Shown here one piece after another: positions 1 to 10,055 of a DNA stretch of 64,000 nt. Source of the stretch: JAFGOM01 sp964605795 (GTDB lineage: Archaea; Halobacteriota; Methanomicrobia; Methanomicrobiales; Methanospirillaceae); NCBI GenBank assembly GCA_964605795.1, contig CAZSDZ010000009.1:4369-68368 (forward strand), read 5' to 3'. The translations under genes and the position numbers were made by a program. Within the stretch, counting starts at the first letter, position 1. Every line of letters begins with the position of its first letter. Below the pieces are notes generated by a model. It saw only the letters and a program-made list of their open reading frames with translations. It had not been told where the DNA came from and searched no databases.

Positions 1-1290
1 CACCATGAAAGGGGAGTGAGTACTGAAGAAGAGCTGGTTTTTCTCAGCAATTCTCTCTAAGAACCTGACTGCCTTGTACTGGGCCGAGGCATGCAACGAT
101 ATCCCGGGTTCATCAAGGAGGATGATACTGTTTGAGAAGAGATCCCCTGCCTCGACAAGAAAGACGACAAAGAAAGAGAAGAAGTACTGCATACCGGCAC
201 TTCGCTGGTCAAGTTCTATCTCACTGGAATCGATATCATCTGATACCCAGATCCTGAAGAAATCACCATCGATGTCATACCGGAACCGGTGTCTTCTCTG
301 GTCCCACCAGTCCCGGAACTTTGATGTCATCAGGTTCGAAGCAGTTGAGAGGAGGATAGCCCGTTCATCAACCTGCCTTCTGATAAGAGGATTGTCTTCG
401 TGCGAATGCTTGTGGGATCCCAGCTCCTCTATCATCCCGAGATTTAGATTTACATGCCGAAAGAGGCAGTTGGTGGCCCGAAGGCCGGGATGATTCGGAT
501 TCGCCTGCAGGGTAGCGATAAATGTCGGGATATGAACGGCACTGTCAAGGACGTTATACTTGTCAAAGTAGATAAACCGGGGAAGGTGCTCTATGACATA
601 CTTCTTGCCATGGACAAAAGATTCGTTTTTGATGACCTGTTCAAGAAGGCTGTATACCGGTTCATAAAGCGGGTTTAAGAGCTCTTTCTGCCACTCTTCA
701 TTTGCATGACTGGCAACCTGGTTGACAATCTCTGCCAGCTGGCGTTTGTCACATCGTCCCTCGGGGGGAAGCTGCTCAATCTCCTGGTCAAAGAACCTGA
801 TGAGAACCTGCTTGATTCTCCCCAGTTCCTCACCTTTCCCTTCAGGAGCAGTCATATCCCGCAGGGCAGAGATTGCATCCTCAAGATATCCCCGGAGCCG
901 CTGAATCGTCACCTGTTCCACATGCACGTCAGGGGTAAACCGGATCGAGTACAATCCTGAATAATGACGGGTAATGGTAACTTCCCGGGTATCCTGGCAT
1001 ACCTCACAAACGGAAGCTATCTCTTCCTGTTCTTTTAGAGAAAGAGCAAAGAGTCCTGAAACAACCGGCCAGTCCTGCTGGGAGAACTCCAACGCATACC
1101 GGTGACGGGGAAACTCACGGAGACCATCAAAAGACTCGCCATCTGATGCATTCATCTTCGATAAGGCACGAAATATTGCAGACTTTCCTGACTCGTTCTT
1201 CCCGACAAAGATCATCAGGTTCTCACCGGTGATCCACCCGGTGTCTTCTATCTTTTTGTAGTTCTCTATCCTGAATGCCTGAAGTTTCAT
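1..1290 (-). CDS. OLD/SMC-like AAA ATPase, partial (C-terminus beyond window)
   Basis: The reading frame is open from an ATG at 1290 to the left edge (430 codons seen), so the C-terminus is missing. The N-terminus has the form of RecF/SMC/OLD-type ABC ATPases: a beta-strand start (MKLQAFRIENYKKI) and a Walker A GKNESGKS at residues 30-37. Near the left edge come a Walker B with catalytic acid pair (LLDEP, D393/E394) and a switch histidine in STHSP. The ~350 residues between contain the helical insert and no other motif I know. Such proteins are often overcoming-lysogenization-defect-like nucleases when a TOPRIM domain follows; that part would lie outside the window, so nuclease activity cannot be judged. 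It is transcribed alone, away from the protease gene to its right. Confidence 0.85.
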   Translation of the reverse strand, partial: MKLQAFRIENYKKIEDTGWITGENLMIFVGKNESGKSAIFRALSKMNASDGESFDGLREFPRHRYALEFSQQDWPVVSGLFALSLKEQEEIASVCEVCQDTREVTITRHYSGLYSIRFTPDVHVEQVTIQRLRGYLEDAISALRDMTAPEGKGEELGRIKQVLIRFFDQEIEQLPPEGRCDKRQLAEIVNQVASHANEEWQKELLNPLYEPVYSLLEQVIKNESFVHGKKYVIEHLPRFIYFDKYNVLDSAVHIPTFIATLQANPNHPGLRATNCLFRHVNLNLGMIEELGSHKHSHEDNPLIRRQVDERAILLSTASNLMTSKFRDWWDQRRHRFRYDIDGDFFRIWVSDDIDSSEIELDQRSAGMQYFFSFFVVFLVEAGDLFSNSIILLDEPGISLHASAQYKAVRFLERIAEKNQLFFSTHSPFMV

Positions 1291-1317
1291 GGTCTCACAC
1301 GTCTGTTTTTCATTCTA

Positions 1318-1340
1318 TTTCTTATAATATATAATTGGTT
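1318..1340 (-). promoter_or_regulatory. TATA-like promoter of the ATPase gene
   Basis: An AT-only run centred on 1321-1335 reads, on the minus strand, as a TATA element about 31-48 nt upstream of the ATG at 1290, which is normal archaeal spacing for a short leader. No palindrome is apparent. Confidence 0.4.
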
Positions 1341-1430
1341 TGTTATGTCAGAGAAAAATAGAGGGTAATTCATTTTATCCTCTATTTACTGACCATCTCG
1401 CTATCAAGGATCTCCTCTTTTCGGTACACG

Positions 1431-1436
1431 AAAAAA
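1431..1436 (-). terminator. T-run terminator after the subtilase gene
   Basis: Six consecutive T on the minus strand lie 24 nt past the stop codon of the protease gene. Archaeal RNA polymerase terminates at such runs. No strong hairpin precedes it. Confidence 0.4.
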
Positions 1437-1459
1437 GGAGACGGGAATCTGCACAAAAA

Positions 1460-4400
1460 TCAGATCCCGATACCGGCAAGGGTGCCTGACTTGTTCATGA
1501 AAGTCCAGTATCCCTGCTGCGGGTACATGAGACGGGAATCAGAAAATTCTCCCTGTCCACCGTTGATGATAGTCTCTTCGTACCGCTGTCCGCCTGCATC
1601 ATACCCGATGAGGTAGATCCATGCATCCTGCACCGAAAGCATCGTATCATGGGCGGTTGCCGGGGTTGTCTTTGCAAATCCGATGAGGTTCCAGCCGGCA
1701 AGCAGATCCCTGACCGGCGGGAGAAGGACCGGATCGGTCAAAAAGACGAGTGGAATGGTTACCGGTGTTTTAGCATATATCCAGTACCCAAACAACGGTT
1801 CTATCGGGGAGTCTTTCGTAAGAATGATCCAGTCAGGGGAGGAGGGATCATAGGTCATGATACTGTGACCGGCCGTGTCAACCTCTGCAAAGATGGCTGC
1901 AGTATCATACCCGGGTGCAAGCGTCTTTGGTGTAGAGATAAGGTTCCAGCCTGGTTTTAGGGACAAAAGGAACACCTCTCCGTCAGTCACGAGGATAGTT
2001 TCGGTTGCGGTATCCTCTCCCCCTTCCCCGCAGACCCGAAGAGTAACGGTGTACAGACCCGGAACCTGGTAGGTGTTCATCGGGTTCTGCTCGCAGGAGA
2101 CGTTGCCGTCACCAAAGTTCCAGTTCCATGACGTTACCGGCCCGGTGGACTGGTCGGTGAAACAGACGGTGAGGGGTGCAGGACCGGTCTGTGGATCAGC
2201 AGTAAATCCTGCCGTTATTGGTTGTGTGGGATCAGTCACCGTGATATATCCGGTTTTTATCTCCTGGTCGGCAAGTCCCCGGCGTTCAACAATAAGGGTT
2301 ACCGTGTAGGTACCTGCCTCTGTATAGGTATGGACCGGGGATTTCGTCTTATCAACCATGACGCCATCTCCAAACTTCCAGTAGATGGCATCAGGTTCTC
2401 CACCGGTGGACTGACTGGTAAAGGTTACAGTAAGCGGAACATCCCCGCTGGTAACGTTCGCGGTAAATTCGGCATCAGGATACACGGTAACCAGTTTTGT
2501 CACGGCATCGGTACTGGTTCCGTCCGAGACCTGGAGGGTGATTGGTTGATAGTTCGCGGTGGAATAGGTATGCGTTACTACCTGTCCTTCTCCGGGGGGA
2601 GTATAGTCACCAAAGTCCCAGACCCACGAGGTGACACTACCGGTGGCTGAACCAATGCAGGTAACATTTAAGGGTGCCTTTCCTGACAGGGGCTCTATTG
2701 TTGCTTCTGCATGGAGCGGATTGTTCCAGACCGCCTTTATACTCTCATATGCGTTGATGACGCCGCCGGTCTCTACTTTATCAGCCACCTTTTCTGAGGA
2801 GGTGACATGGGTTTTTATGGTTCTTTTGATATCAAGAGCGGATGCATCGGGATCTGCAGTACAGAGTAGGCCCGCAAGACCCGAGACCTGGGGAGCAGCC
2901 ATGGATGTACCCTTGTAATACTCATATCCCCCGTTTAAAACGGTCGAGAGGATGGCTACCCCGGGAGCGGCAACATCGACCGAATTCTTCCCATAATTCG
3001 AGAAGTATGCGATATCTCCGTTTGAATCGACTGCTGCGGTAACGATGATATTTTCGCAGTCATATGATGCAGGATAGTAATTTATCTGGTCAAGATTATA
3101 GTCATCGTTTCCTGCAGCGATGGACATGATTGCCGGTGATGCTGCAAGAGCATCATGGAGTGCCTTTGAGTATGCACCTCCCCCCCAGGAGTGATTCATT
3201 ACCCGGGCACCCATCATGGTCCCGTATAATACCGCCTGAGTGGCATCAAAGGTGTATCCACTGCCGGTAGGGCCCAAAAACCGGAGTGGCATGATGCTAA
3301 TCTGCCAGTTATATCCTGCGACACCGATACCGTTGTTCCCGACCGCTCCGATGGTGCCGGCACAGTGGGTACCATGACCATTCTCATCCATCGGGTCAGG
3401 ATCCTCGCTATAGAAGTCCCAGCCATGGTAATCATCCACAAAGCCGTTGTTGTCATCATCAATACCATTATCAGGTATCTCACCGGTGTTTATCCAGATA
3501 TTCTCAGCAAGGTCAGGGTGCGTGTAATCAACACCGGAATCAATAACAGCCACGATAACATCAGAAGAACCGGTGGTTATATCCCATGCCTGGGGTGCAC
3601 TGACCGTCTGCATTCCCCACAACTGGGAGTAATCGGGATCATCAGGGACGGCAGATATCGACACCTCATAATTTGGCTCTGCGTACTGTACCGCAGGATC
3701 GGCCTCGTAATATGCGACTGCATCGGGAACAGGCATTCCGTCAGGCAGGCGTACGAGCTGTATCTCAGGTTTTCCAAAAGCAGCAAGGCTACCTATCATC
3801 TCTGCCCCGATCGTTGCATGTGCCGCAGAATAAACCGCTTCTGTCAGGGGTCCTTTGGTATCCCCGAAACAGACAATCACCTCACCGTTCGCATAGGAGA
3901 CTGCATTTCCGTCTGTGCCTGACTGCTGAATAATTCCGCCAGTGGCAGGTTGTTCTGAAATGAGAGGATTCATACCAGCAGATGTATCAGGAGCAGATGC
4001 TCCCAGGGCCGGATCAAAGAGATCGGTACCGATTGCCTGGGATGAGACAGTATCTTGTTCCTGTCCCACTGAGAGGGCGTTATCCAGTACCATAAGACCG
4101 GGATTCTTTGCAGGAATCGGGATAAGGGAAGATACGTCAGGTGTGGGTGATGGCGTATCCACGGGAGCATCAATTGCTTGTATCGATACGATGGAGAGTT
4201 GTGGCTCCAGATCCGGGGTTCCCTGTTGCAGAGAGAAGAGATCGATTGGAGCCGAACTGTTGGATTGAACCGGAGCCGGTTCTGTTGTTAGGGATAAAGA
4301 GAGCGGTTCGGGAGTAATGCCAGCGTTAACCGGTATCTCTCCCTTTATCTCTCCTTCAGAAGAGATTGGCAGATCTGATGAGAGCGTAACGAATTGATCC

Positions 4401-5521
4401 GGCACAGGAGAGACCAAAGAACTCTCCCCGTCCGGTACCGATGAGACAAAAAGACTCTCACTGGTCAGGTTTGACCCTGGATACCCTGCATCGGGGGACG
4501 GAAGATCGGTGGCAAGAGTTATGAGACCGGCATTCTTGGCAGGAACCGGGATAAGGGAAGATATGTCTGGTGTCGGTGGGGGTGTATCCACGGGAGCATC
4601 AATTGCTTGTATCGATACGATGGAGAGTTGTGGCTCCAGATCCGGGGTTCCCTGTTGCAGAGAGAAGAGATCGATTGGAGCCGAACTGTTGGATTGAACC
4701 GGAGCCGGTTCTGTTGTTAGGGATAAAGAGAGCGGTTCGGGAGTAATGCCAGCGTTAACCGGTATCTCTCCCTTTATCTCTCCTTCAGAAGAGATTGGCA
4801 GATCTGATGAGAGCGTAACGAATTGATCCGGCACAGGAGAGACCAAAGAACTCTCCCCGTCCGGTACCGATGAGACAAAAAGACTCTCACTGGTCAGGTT
4901 TGACCCTGGATACCCTGCATCGGGGGACGGAAGATCAGTGTCAAGAGAAATAAGATCGGTTGAGACCGGGAGGGGGGTTTGGGGCTGCCCGGTTATGGTT
5001 TTGGGTTGTACAGGGACCGGCTCTAATGGTGTATCCTGCCCTGATGAAGAGAAGAACGCGCCCTCATCAGAGAGAGGCAATGCACCATCACCGGTAAATG
5101 AGATAGCGGGATCTATCCCGAGCGGAATTACGGAAACAACCGAAACGGGGTCGGTCTCATTGATATCATCAGGATCAAGCAGATTATAAGCCATATCTTC
5201 TGAAAAAAGGCCAGGAGCTGCTTCAACAGAGGGTTGTACCGGTATATTCTGGCCCAGTGATAAAACAGGTTCATTCTGGCCGTTTTCTGAATATGATGAC
5301 TGATTTGAGAGAATTATTTCGGTGACATTACTCTCAGTGGCGTGTATTTCAGATTCATTCTGTGCAATCAGAGTAAATATACCCCCAGATCCTCCTGATG
5401 GCAGATCTGACTGATTTGCAACGAGTAATTCGTCACCAGTACATCCCATGCACAGGAACAGGAGGAGGGTTATTGATACCACGATACCGGAAAAAATCTG
5501 ATGAATATCTCTTCTTCTCAT
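1460..5521 (-). CDS. Secreted subtilisin-family (S8) serine protease with PKD domains
   Basis: The protein has 1353 residues. A signal sequence ends in a lipobox-like LCMGC (C27), so lipid anchoring outside the membrane is likely. Residues ~30-560 are a Ser/Pro/Thr-rich low-complexity stalk holding two ~143-residue tandem repeats. An inhibitor-type propeptide (~580-640) precedes the subtilase domain with all three catalytic residues: D661 (VIDSGVD), H716 (GHGTHCAG) and S873 (GTSMAAP). Three PKD domains follow (~935-1010, ~1013-1095, ~1100-1180). The end (~1184-1353) holds two copies of a GWNL-centred beta module. The role is an exported protease, perhaps for envelope maturation or peptide scavenging; the substrate is unknown. 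It lies downstream of the trp operon on the same strand but 160 bp away, so it probably has its own promoter. Confidence 0.9.
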   Translation of the reverse strand: MRRRDIHQIFSGIVVSITLLLFLCMGCTGDELLVANQSDLPSGGSGGIFTLIAQNESEIHATESNVTEIILSNQSSYSENGQNEPVLSLGQNIPVQPSVEAAPGLFSEDMAYNLLDPDDINETDPVSVVSVIPLGIDPAISFTGDGALPLSDEGAFFSSSGQDTPLEPVPVQPKTITGQPQTPLPVSTDLISLDTDLPSPDAGYPGSNLTSESLFVSSVPDGESSLVSPVPDQFVTLSSDLPISSEGEIKGEIPVNAGITPEPLSLSLTTEPAPVQSNSSAPIDLFSLQQGTPDLEPQLSIVSIQAIDAPVDTPPPTPDISSLIPVPAKNAGLITLATDLPSPDAGYPGSNLTSESLFVSSVPDGESSLVSPVPDQFVTLSSDLPISSEGEIKGEIPVNAGITPEPLSLSLTTEPAPVQSNSSAPIDLFSLQQGTPDLEPQLSIVSIQAIDAPVDTPSPTPDVSSLIPIPAKNPGLMVLDNALSVGQEQDTVSSQAIGTDLFDPALGASAPDTSAGMNPLISEQPATGGIIQQSGTDGNAVSYANGEVIVCFGDTKGPLTEAVYSAAHATIGAEMIGSLAAFGKPEIQLVRLPDGMPVPDAVAYYEADPAVQYAEPNYEVSISAVPDDPDYSQLWGMQTVSAPQAWDITTGSSDVIVAVIDSGVDYTHPDLAENIWINTGEIPDNGIDDDNNGFVDDYHGWDFYSEDPDPMDENGHGTHCAGTIGAVGNNGIGVAGYNWQISIMPLRFLGPTGSGYTFDATQAVLYGTMMGARVMNHSWGGGAYSKALHDALAASPAIMSIAAGNDDYNLDQINYYPASYDCENIIVTAAVDSNGDIAYFSNYGKNSVDVAAPGVAILSTVLNGGYEYYKGTSMAAPQVSGLAGLLCTADPDASALDIKRTIKTHVTSSEKVADKVETGGVINAYESIKAVWNNPLHAEATIEPLSGKAPLNVTCIGSATGSVTSWVWDFGDYTPPGEGQVVTHTYSTANYQPITLQVSDGTSTDAVTKLVTVYPDAEFTANVTSGDVPLTVTFTSQSTGGEPDAIYWKFGDGVMVDKTKSPVHTYTEAGTYTVTLIVERRGLADQEIKTGYITVTDPTQPITAGFTADPQTGPAPLTVCFTDQSTGPVTSWNWNFGDGNVSCEQNPMNTYQVPGLYTVTLRVCGEGGEDTATETILVTDGEVFLLSLKPGWNLISTPKTLAPGYDTAAIFAEVDTAGHSIMTYDPSSPDWIILTKDSPIEPLFGYWIYAKTPVTIPLVFLTDPVLLPPVRDLLAGWNLIGFAKTTPATAHDTMLSVQDAWIYLIGYDAGGQRYEETIINGGQGEFSDSRLMYPQQGYWTFMNKSGTLAGIGI
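4089..4517 (-). repeat. 429-bp tandem repeat, copy proximal to catalytic domain
   Basis: This copy encodes residues ~335-478 of the protease stalk. It aligns to the next copy at a constant offset of 429 bp (143 codons, in frame). About 350 bp in the middle (4155-4507) show no difference from 4584-4936; the edges differ at scattered bases. Confidence 0.9.
4518..4946 (-). repeat. 429-bp tandem repeat, N-terminal copy
   Basis: Encodes residues ~192-334 of the protease stalk, the partner of the copy at 4089-4517. Identity through the centre with diverged flanks points to recent duplication or gene conversion. Confidence 0.9.
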
Positions 5522-5682
5522 TTTTGCCCCACTTAAAGCCTATTCTTATCTTTTTTCTGCTACTATTTGTAGCTTTTTCAAAACAGAGTGTTATACCACC
5601 CAAAAAATGCAAAATAATAAGGAATACCGGGTTGCTGATAAGAAGAGAGTATCCCGGATCCGGATTTATCAGGATATGAGAG

Positions 5683-6513
5683 TTATAATCTCTTCATCCC
5701 GGCAATATAGGTAGAAACAGCGGAACAGATGGCATCTGTATCCCCGAGGTTCTCCTCTATCTTCTGAACGATAGCAGACCCGACGATAACCCCGTCTGCT
5801 CCTGCAGAATAATAGGCATCTGCCTGTTTGCGGGTACTGATACCAAATCCCGGGGCCAGTGGGAGATTCGTATAGTTACTGACTGTTCTAAGCAACGCAA
5901 TCGATTCCGGGGCGACACTATCGCGTGCACCGGTAACCCCGCAGACCGTTACGAGGTAGACAAAACCCCGTGCATGCGATACAATCTTTTGTATCCGATC
6001 CGGGGCGGTTGTCGGTGTTACCATCATTATCGGATCGATACCATGGGCATCTGCAGCAGCGATATACGCTGCTGCCTCTTCAATCGGAACATCAGCGACC
6101 AGGATCCCGTTCACCCCGGCTGATGCGGCTTCCCGGTAGAACCGATCTATCCCCCTGCGATACACCATGTTTGCATACACTAATAGAACGAGCGGAACCT
6201 CTGATTCCATTCGAATATCAGTAACAAGTGAGAAAAGGCGATCGGTATTCATCCCGGACCTGATAGCCCTCCCGTCAGCGAGTTGTATTGTCGGCCCGTC
6301 TGCAACCGGATCCGAGAAGGGAACCCCGAGTTCTACAATATCAGTACCTGCTTCTATCATCGCTCGGGCAATCCTCCTGCTTGTATCGTAATCCGGATCC
6401 CCTGCCACGGTAAACCCGATAAAGAGCGGGCGCCCCTCCTTCTTTCCTTTTTCAAATGCAGACGCTATCTTTCCGGAACCGGTAATTTTGTCTCCATTGT
6501 TTGTTACAGTCAT
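5683..6513 (-). CDS. trpA: Tryptophan synthase alpha chain
   Basis: This 276-residue protein cleaves indole-3-glycerol phosphate to indole and glyceraldehyde 3-phosphate; the indole is channelled to TrpB. The catalytic Glu and Asp are in VELGVPFSDPVADGP, and the phosphate-binding region GFGIS is present. The length is slightly above the ~265 usual for the family because of an N-terminal extension (about 20 residues before FEKGKKEG). It overlaps the end of trpB by 4 bp (ATGA type) and is the last gene of the trp operon. Confidence 0.97.
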   Translation of the reverse strand: MTVTNNGDKITGSGKIASAFEKGKKEGRPLFIGFTVAGDPDYDTSRRIARAMIEAGTDIVELGVPFSDPVADGPTIQLADGRAIRSGMNTDRLFSLVTDIRMESEVPLVLLVYANMVYRRGIDRFYREAASAGVNGILVADVPIEEAAAYIAAADAHGIDPIMMVTPTTAPDRIQKIVSHARGFVYLVTVCGVTGARDSVAPESIALLRTVSNYTNLPLAPGFGISTRKQADAYYSAGADGVIVGSAIVQKIEENLGDTDAICSAVSTYIAGMKRL

Positions 6514-7721
6514 AACCGGTCTCCCATGCTCTGCATTACCGTCTCGACATCCTTGTCACCACGGCCTGAAAGGTTGATTATCATGATATGGTTTTCTGGT
6601 AATTCCGGACCCAGCTTTCTCGCATATGCGATTGCATGGGATGACTCAAGAGCGGGAACGATACCCTCCATCCGTGAGAGGTACAAAAAGGCATCAAGTG
6701 CCTCGGTATCGGTAACCGCCTCATAACGCACCCTCCCGGCATCTTTAAGCATTGCATGCTCAGGCCCGACCCCGGGATAATCAAGCCCGGCAGAGATACT
6801 GTGAGACTCAGTCACCTGACCGTAATCGTCAGAGAGCAGGTATGAGAACGCCCCGTGAAGGATACCGGGTGTCCCTTTACAGAGGGTTGCTCCGTGCCTC
6901 GCAGACAGGCCTTCCCCTCCAGCCTCCACTCCCCAGAGTGCTACATCGTCATGGAGGAAGGGATAGAATATTCCTATCGCGTTTGAACCGCCCCCGACAC
7001 AGGCGATGATACAATCGGGAAGTCTTCCTTCCTTCTCTTGAATCTGCTCTCTCGTCTCTTTCCCGATAACTGACTGAAAATCACGCACGATCCGTGGGAA
7101 CGGATAGGGTCCGACGACTGATCCGATAAGGTAGTGGGTATGCCCGACCGTTGCAACCCAGTTTCGTAATGCCTCATTTGTCGCGTCTTTGAGTGTTTTT
7201 GTCCCACAAGAGACCGGGATAACCCGTGCTCCAAGCATCTTCATTCGTGCCACATTGAGAGCCTGACGGACGCAGTCAGTCTCTCCCATAAAGACATCAA
7301 CCGAGAGGTGTAATGCTGCCCCGACAATGGCTGTTGCCACGCCGTGCTGTCCTGCACCGGTCTCGGCAATCAGGCGTTTCTTTCCCATGTACCGGGCCAG
7401 TAATGCCTGGCCAAGCGCATTATTGATCTTATGGGCTCCGGAATGCAGAAGATCTTCACGTTTTAAGTACACCCTGCACCCGAGGTCGGCAGATACCCGG
7501 GGACAATATGTCAGGGGTGTTTTTCTCCCGGCAAATTCCTGCAGATACTGATCTAATTCAGCACAAAATGCCGGATCCTCACGTGCACGAAGATAGGCAT
7601 CTTCGAGCTCGGATAGAGCAGCCATGAGCGTTTCAGGGACATACTGTCCGCCATACTGACCAAAGCGGGTCCTCTCCCGGGAAGTACCGGTATTACCGGT
7701 ACTATTATCCGTCATCAGCAT
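6510..7721 (-). CDS. trpB: Tryptophan synthase beta chain (TrpB1 type)
   Basis: This 403-residue PLP enzyme condenses indole with serine. The N-terminal RFGQYGGQYVPETLM block, the PLP lysine in GAHKINNALGQ and the phosphate-binding glycine run CVGGGSNAIG are intact. Its length and operon position next to trpA show it is the TrpA-coupled TrpB1, not the stand-alone TrpB2. The start overlaps the end of trpF by 7 bp. About 12 residues before RTRFGQYGG are a non-conserved extension; an internal start is possible. Confidence 0.97.
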   Translation of the reverse strand: MLMTDNSTGNTGTSRERTRFGQYGGQYVPETLMAALSELEDAYLRAREDPAFCAELDQYLQEFAGRKTPLTYCPRVSADLGCRVYLKREDLLHSGAHKINNALGQALLARYMGKKRLIAETGAGQHGVATAIVGAALHLSVDVFMGETDCVRQALNVARMKMLGARVIPVSCGTKTLKDATNEALRNWVATVGHTHYLIGSVVGPYPFPRIVRDFQSVIGKETREQIQEKEGRLPDCIIACVGGGSNAIGIFYPFLHDDVALWGVEAGGEGLSARHGATLCKGTPGILHGAFSYLLSDDYGQVTESHSISAGLDYPGVGPEHAMLKDAGRVRYEAVTDTEALDAFLYLSRMEGIVPALESSHAIAYARKLGPELPENHIMIINLSGRGDKDVETVMQSMGDRL

Positions 7722-8284
7722 ACCTCCCGGGCATTCCTGATAAAAGCCTCTACCCGTGCGTGATCCTTTATTCCCGGTGCAGACTCAACACCGGATGCTA
7801 CATCCACGGCATAGGGTTGTATTGTTTGCACTGCAAAAGAGACGGTATCAGGTGTCAGACCACCGGCAAGGATGACCGGTACCTCTGCCCTGCTCCTGAC
7901 CTGCCGTACAAACTCCTCGTCATACGCAACTCCACAGCCATGGCTTGCATCAATGATAAGGGCATCGGCATCTTCAGGTATCGTATCTCCCGGCCTGATT
8001 GACCTGATGACCCTGACACCTGCCGACTCCGGAACCCGAAGCGGGTGCGAGAGCTGAACTGCATCAGGATGTATCGAGAGGATTCTCTTTAATTCCCCGG
8101 GATCTCTCGTATGGGACACGCAGACCCGCGTCAGGAACGGACCGACCGATGCAAAGATCTCCTTCGCACGCTCCGGACTGATGAGTCGAATCGATTCAGA
8201 GAAGAGGATAACACCGATTGCATCAGCACCTGCCTTCTCTGCAAAGACAGCATCATGGGGGCGGGTAATACCACATATCTTCAC
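7715..8284 (-). CDS. trpF: Phosphoribosylanthranilate isomerase
   Basis: This 189-residue TIM barrel carries out the Amadori rearrangement of phosphoribosylanthranilate to CdRP. The N-terminal MKICGIT holds the catalytic Cys, and AVDVASGVESAPGIKD near the end holds the catalytic Asp and phosphate-binding segment. It is slightly shorter than the usual ~200 residues. The start overlaps the trpC stop by 4 bp, which suggests translational coupling. Confidence 0.95.
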   Translation of the reverse strand: MKICGITRPHDAVFAEKAGADAIGVILFSESIRLISPERAKEIFASVGPFLTRVCVSHTRDPGELKRILSIHPDAVQLSHPLRVPESAGVRVIRSIRPGDTIPEDADALIIDASHGCGVAYDEEFVRQVRSRAEVPVILAGGLTPDTVSFAVQTIQPYAVDVASGVESAPGIKDHARVEAFIRNAREVC

Positions 8285-9036
8285 GCGTATACGAATCCCT
8301 CCAGACGTTTCTGTGGATCATGTGCTGCCATAATGGATGAACCAATAAGGTAGGCATCGGCATATGCATCCAGGTACCTGACATCACAGGGCCATACAAG
8401 TCCGCTCTCAGAGACGACAAGCCTCCCTGCCTGCCTGATTATCGGGGAGAGTTCTTTCGTTTTCGATACATTGATCCGAAGCGTGGTAAGATCCCGGTTG
8501 TTGATACCTATCATCTCTGCACCGCTTGCAACGGCACAGAGAGCTTCCTGACGGTTCCTGACCTCTACCAGCGGTTCAATCCCAAGCGCAACTGATTGCC
8601 TGACAAACGAGGAGAGACGGTCACCAAGAACTCCTGCAATGAGGAGGACCGCATCAGCACCAAGTGACCGGGTCTCGTATAACTGCCTCTCGTCAATGAT
8701 GAAGTCTTTTCTGAGTATGGGAAGTGTTGTCTCTTCTTTTACCATCCGAATCGTATCAGTACTGCCTCCAAAGAAGTACGGTTCGGTAAGAACAGATACG
8801 GCACTCGCTCCCCCATCCTCAAATACACGTGCCAGTGCCCGGATATCAGGATTTTCCTTAATAAGGCCCTTGGAAGGAGAAGAAAATTTCATCTCTGCAA
8901 TAACCGCCTTTCTGTATCTGACCTTTGAGAGTCTACTCTTAAACGCACGCCTATCCCCTTCATATCCCCCGGAAAAGGTAGCAGGAAGATGCATAACCCG
9001 TTCCCCGGTTTTTTTTACAATATCATCAAGAATCAT
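8281..9036 (-). CDS. trpC: Indole-3-glycerol phosphate synthase
   Basis: This 251-residue TIM barrel closes the indole ring on CdRP. Conserved blocks are AEMKFSSPSKG (catalytic Lys), LRKDFIIDERQ (Lys and substrate-binding Asp), EPLVEVRN, GINNRDL and SESG. It overlaps trpD at its start and trpF at its end by 4 bp each. Confidence 0.96.
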   Translation of the reverse strand: MILDDIVKKTGERVMHLPATFSGGYEGDRRAFKSRLSKVRYRKAVIAEMKFSSPSKGLIKENPDIRALARVFEDGGASAVSVLTEPYFFGGSTDTIRMVKEETTLPILRKDFIIDERQLYETRSLGADAVLLIAGVLGDRLSSFVRQSVALGIEPLVEVRNRQEALCAVASGAEMIGINNRDLTTLRINVSKTKELSPIIRQAGRLVVSESGLVWPCDVRYLDAYADAYLIGSSIMAAHDPQKRLEGFVYA

Positions 9037-10055
9037 GATGCCTGCCCGGTTGCCTGTATCAGCTGATCCAGTTTTCGTTGTGCTGCTCCGGTCCGGAGCA
9101 TAATTTTTGCTTTCTCTATCCCTTCAGTCAGATCAACAGAACCTCCGGCAAGGTAGATTGCTGCACCGGCATTGATGCCTATGATATCACTGGCTGGTCC
9201 CGGAATTCCGGCAAACACGGCTCGGAGTTTTTCTGCGTTGGTTGCCGGATCGCCACCGGCAAGGGTCTCTTCGGGAGCATATAAAAACCCGTAATCCCGG
9301 CAGTCAAGGGTATACATCTCTACCATTCCATCTTTGAGTTCTGCCACCGTCGTCTTTCCGGTTACGGTTATCTCATCAAGTCCTTCTCCATGGACAACCA
9401 TTGCATGGGAAAGACCGAGATCACAGAGAACATGTGCCAGGGGGGAGCAGAGCGATGGATCATATACCCCAAGGAGCTGGGCAGTTGCCCCGGCCGGGTT
9501 TGAGAGCGGCCCGAGCACATTAAAGACACTCCGAAATCCAATCTCCCTGCGGGCACGGGCAACATATCTCATTGCAGGATGGTAGACCGGGGCAAACAAA
9601 AACCCGATCCCGATATCAGCAATGATCTCTGCGACCCGCTCTGGGGGGAGATCAATCCTCACACCGAGTGCCTCGAGGATATCTGCCGATCCACAGGATC
9701 CTGATGCACTTCTGTTCCCGTGTTTTACGACACACACACCCGCTGCTGCTGCAACAAAGGCTGCTGCCGTACTGATATTGATGGTATGTTTCCCATCTCC
9801 GCCAGTACCACAGGTATCAACACGCATACATGAACAGGCCGGAGAGATCGGTACCGCATGGTTTCGCATTACCCGGGCAAATGCAGATATCTCTTCAATC
9901 GTCTCTCCTTTCATGTGCAGAGCGGTTAGAAATGCTCCAATCTGCGCATCAGTGGCGTTGCCATCCATGATATACTGCATCACTGATACCGCCTCATTTT
10001 TTGAGAGATCATTGCCCCTGACAATGCGGGCTATCATATCCTGCATCATCGGCAC
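9033..10055 (-). CDS. trpD: Anthranilate phosphoribosyltransferase
   Basis: This 340-residue enzyme transfers phosphoribose from PRPP to anthranilate. The PRPP loop GTGGDGKHTINIST, KHGNRSASGSCGSADILEALG and the R-x-F-N-LGPLSNP block are all present. The start chosen at 10055 overlaps trpG by 10 bp; a second ATG two codons on is equally possible. It is separate from trpG, not fused as in some bacteria. Confidence 0.96.
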   Translation of the reverse strand: MPMMQDMIARIVRGNDLSKNEAVSVMQYIMDGNATDAQIGAFLTALHMKGETIEEISAFARVMRNHAVPISPACSCMRVDTCGTGGDGKHTINISTAAAFVAAAAGVCVVKHGNRSASGSCGSADILEALGVRIDLPPERVAEIIADIGIGFLFAPVYHPAMRYVARARREIGFRSVFNVLGPLSNPAGATAQLLGVYDPSLCSPLAHVLCDLGLSHAMVVHGEGLDEITVTGKTTVAELKDGMVEMYTLDCRDYGFLYAPEETLAGGDPATNAEKLRAVFAGIPGPASDIIGINAGAAIYLAGGSVDLTEGIEKAKIMLRTGAAQRKLDQLIQATGQAS

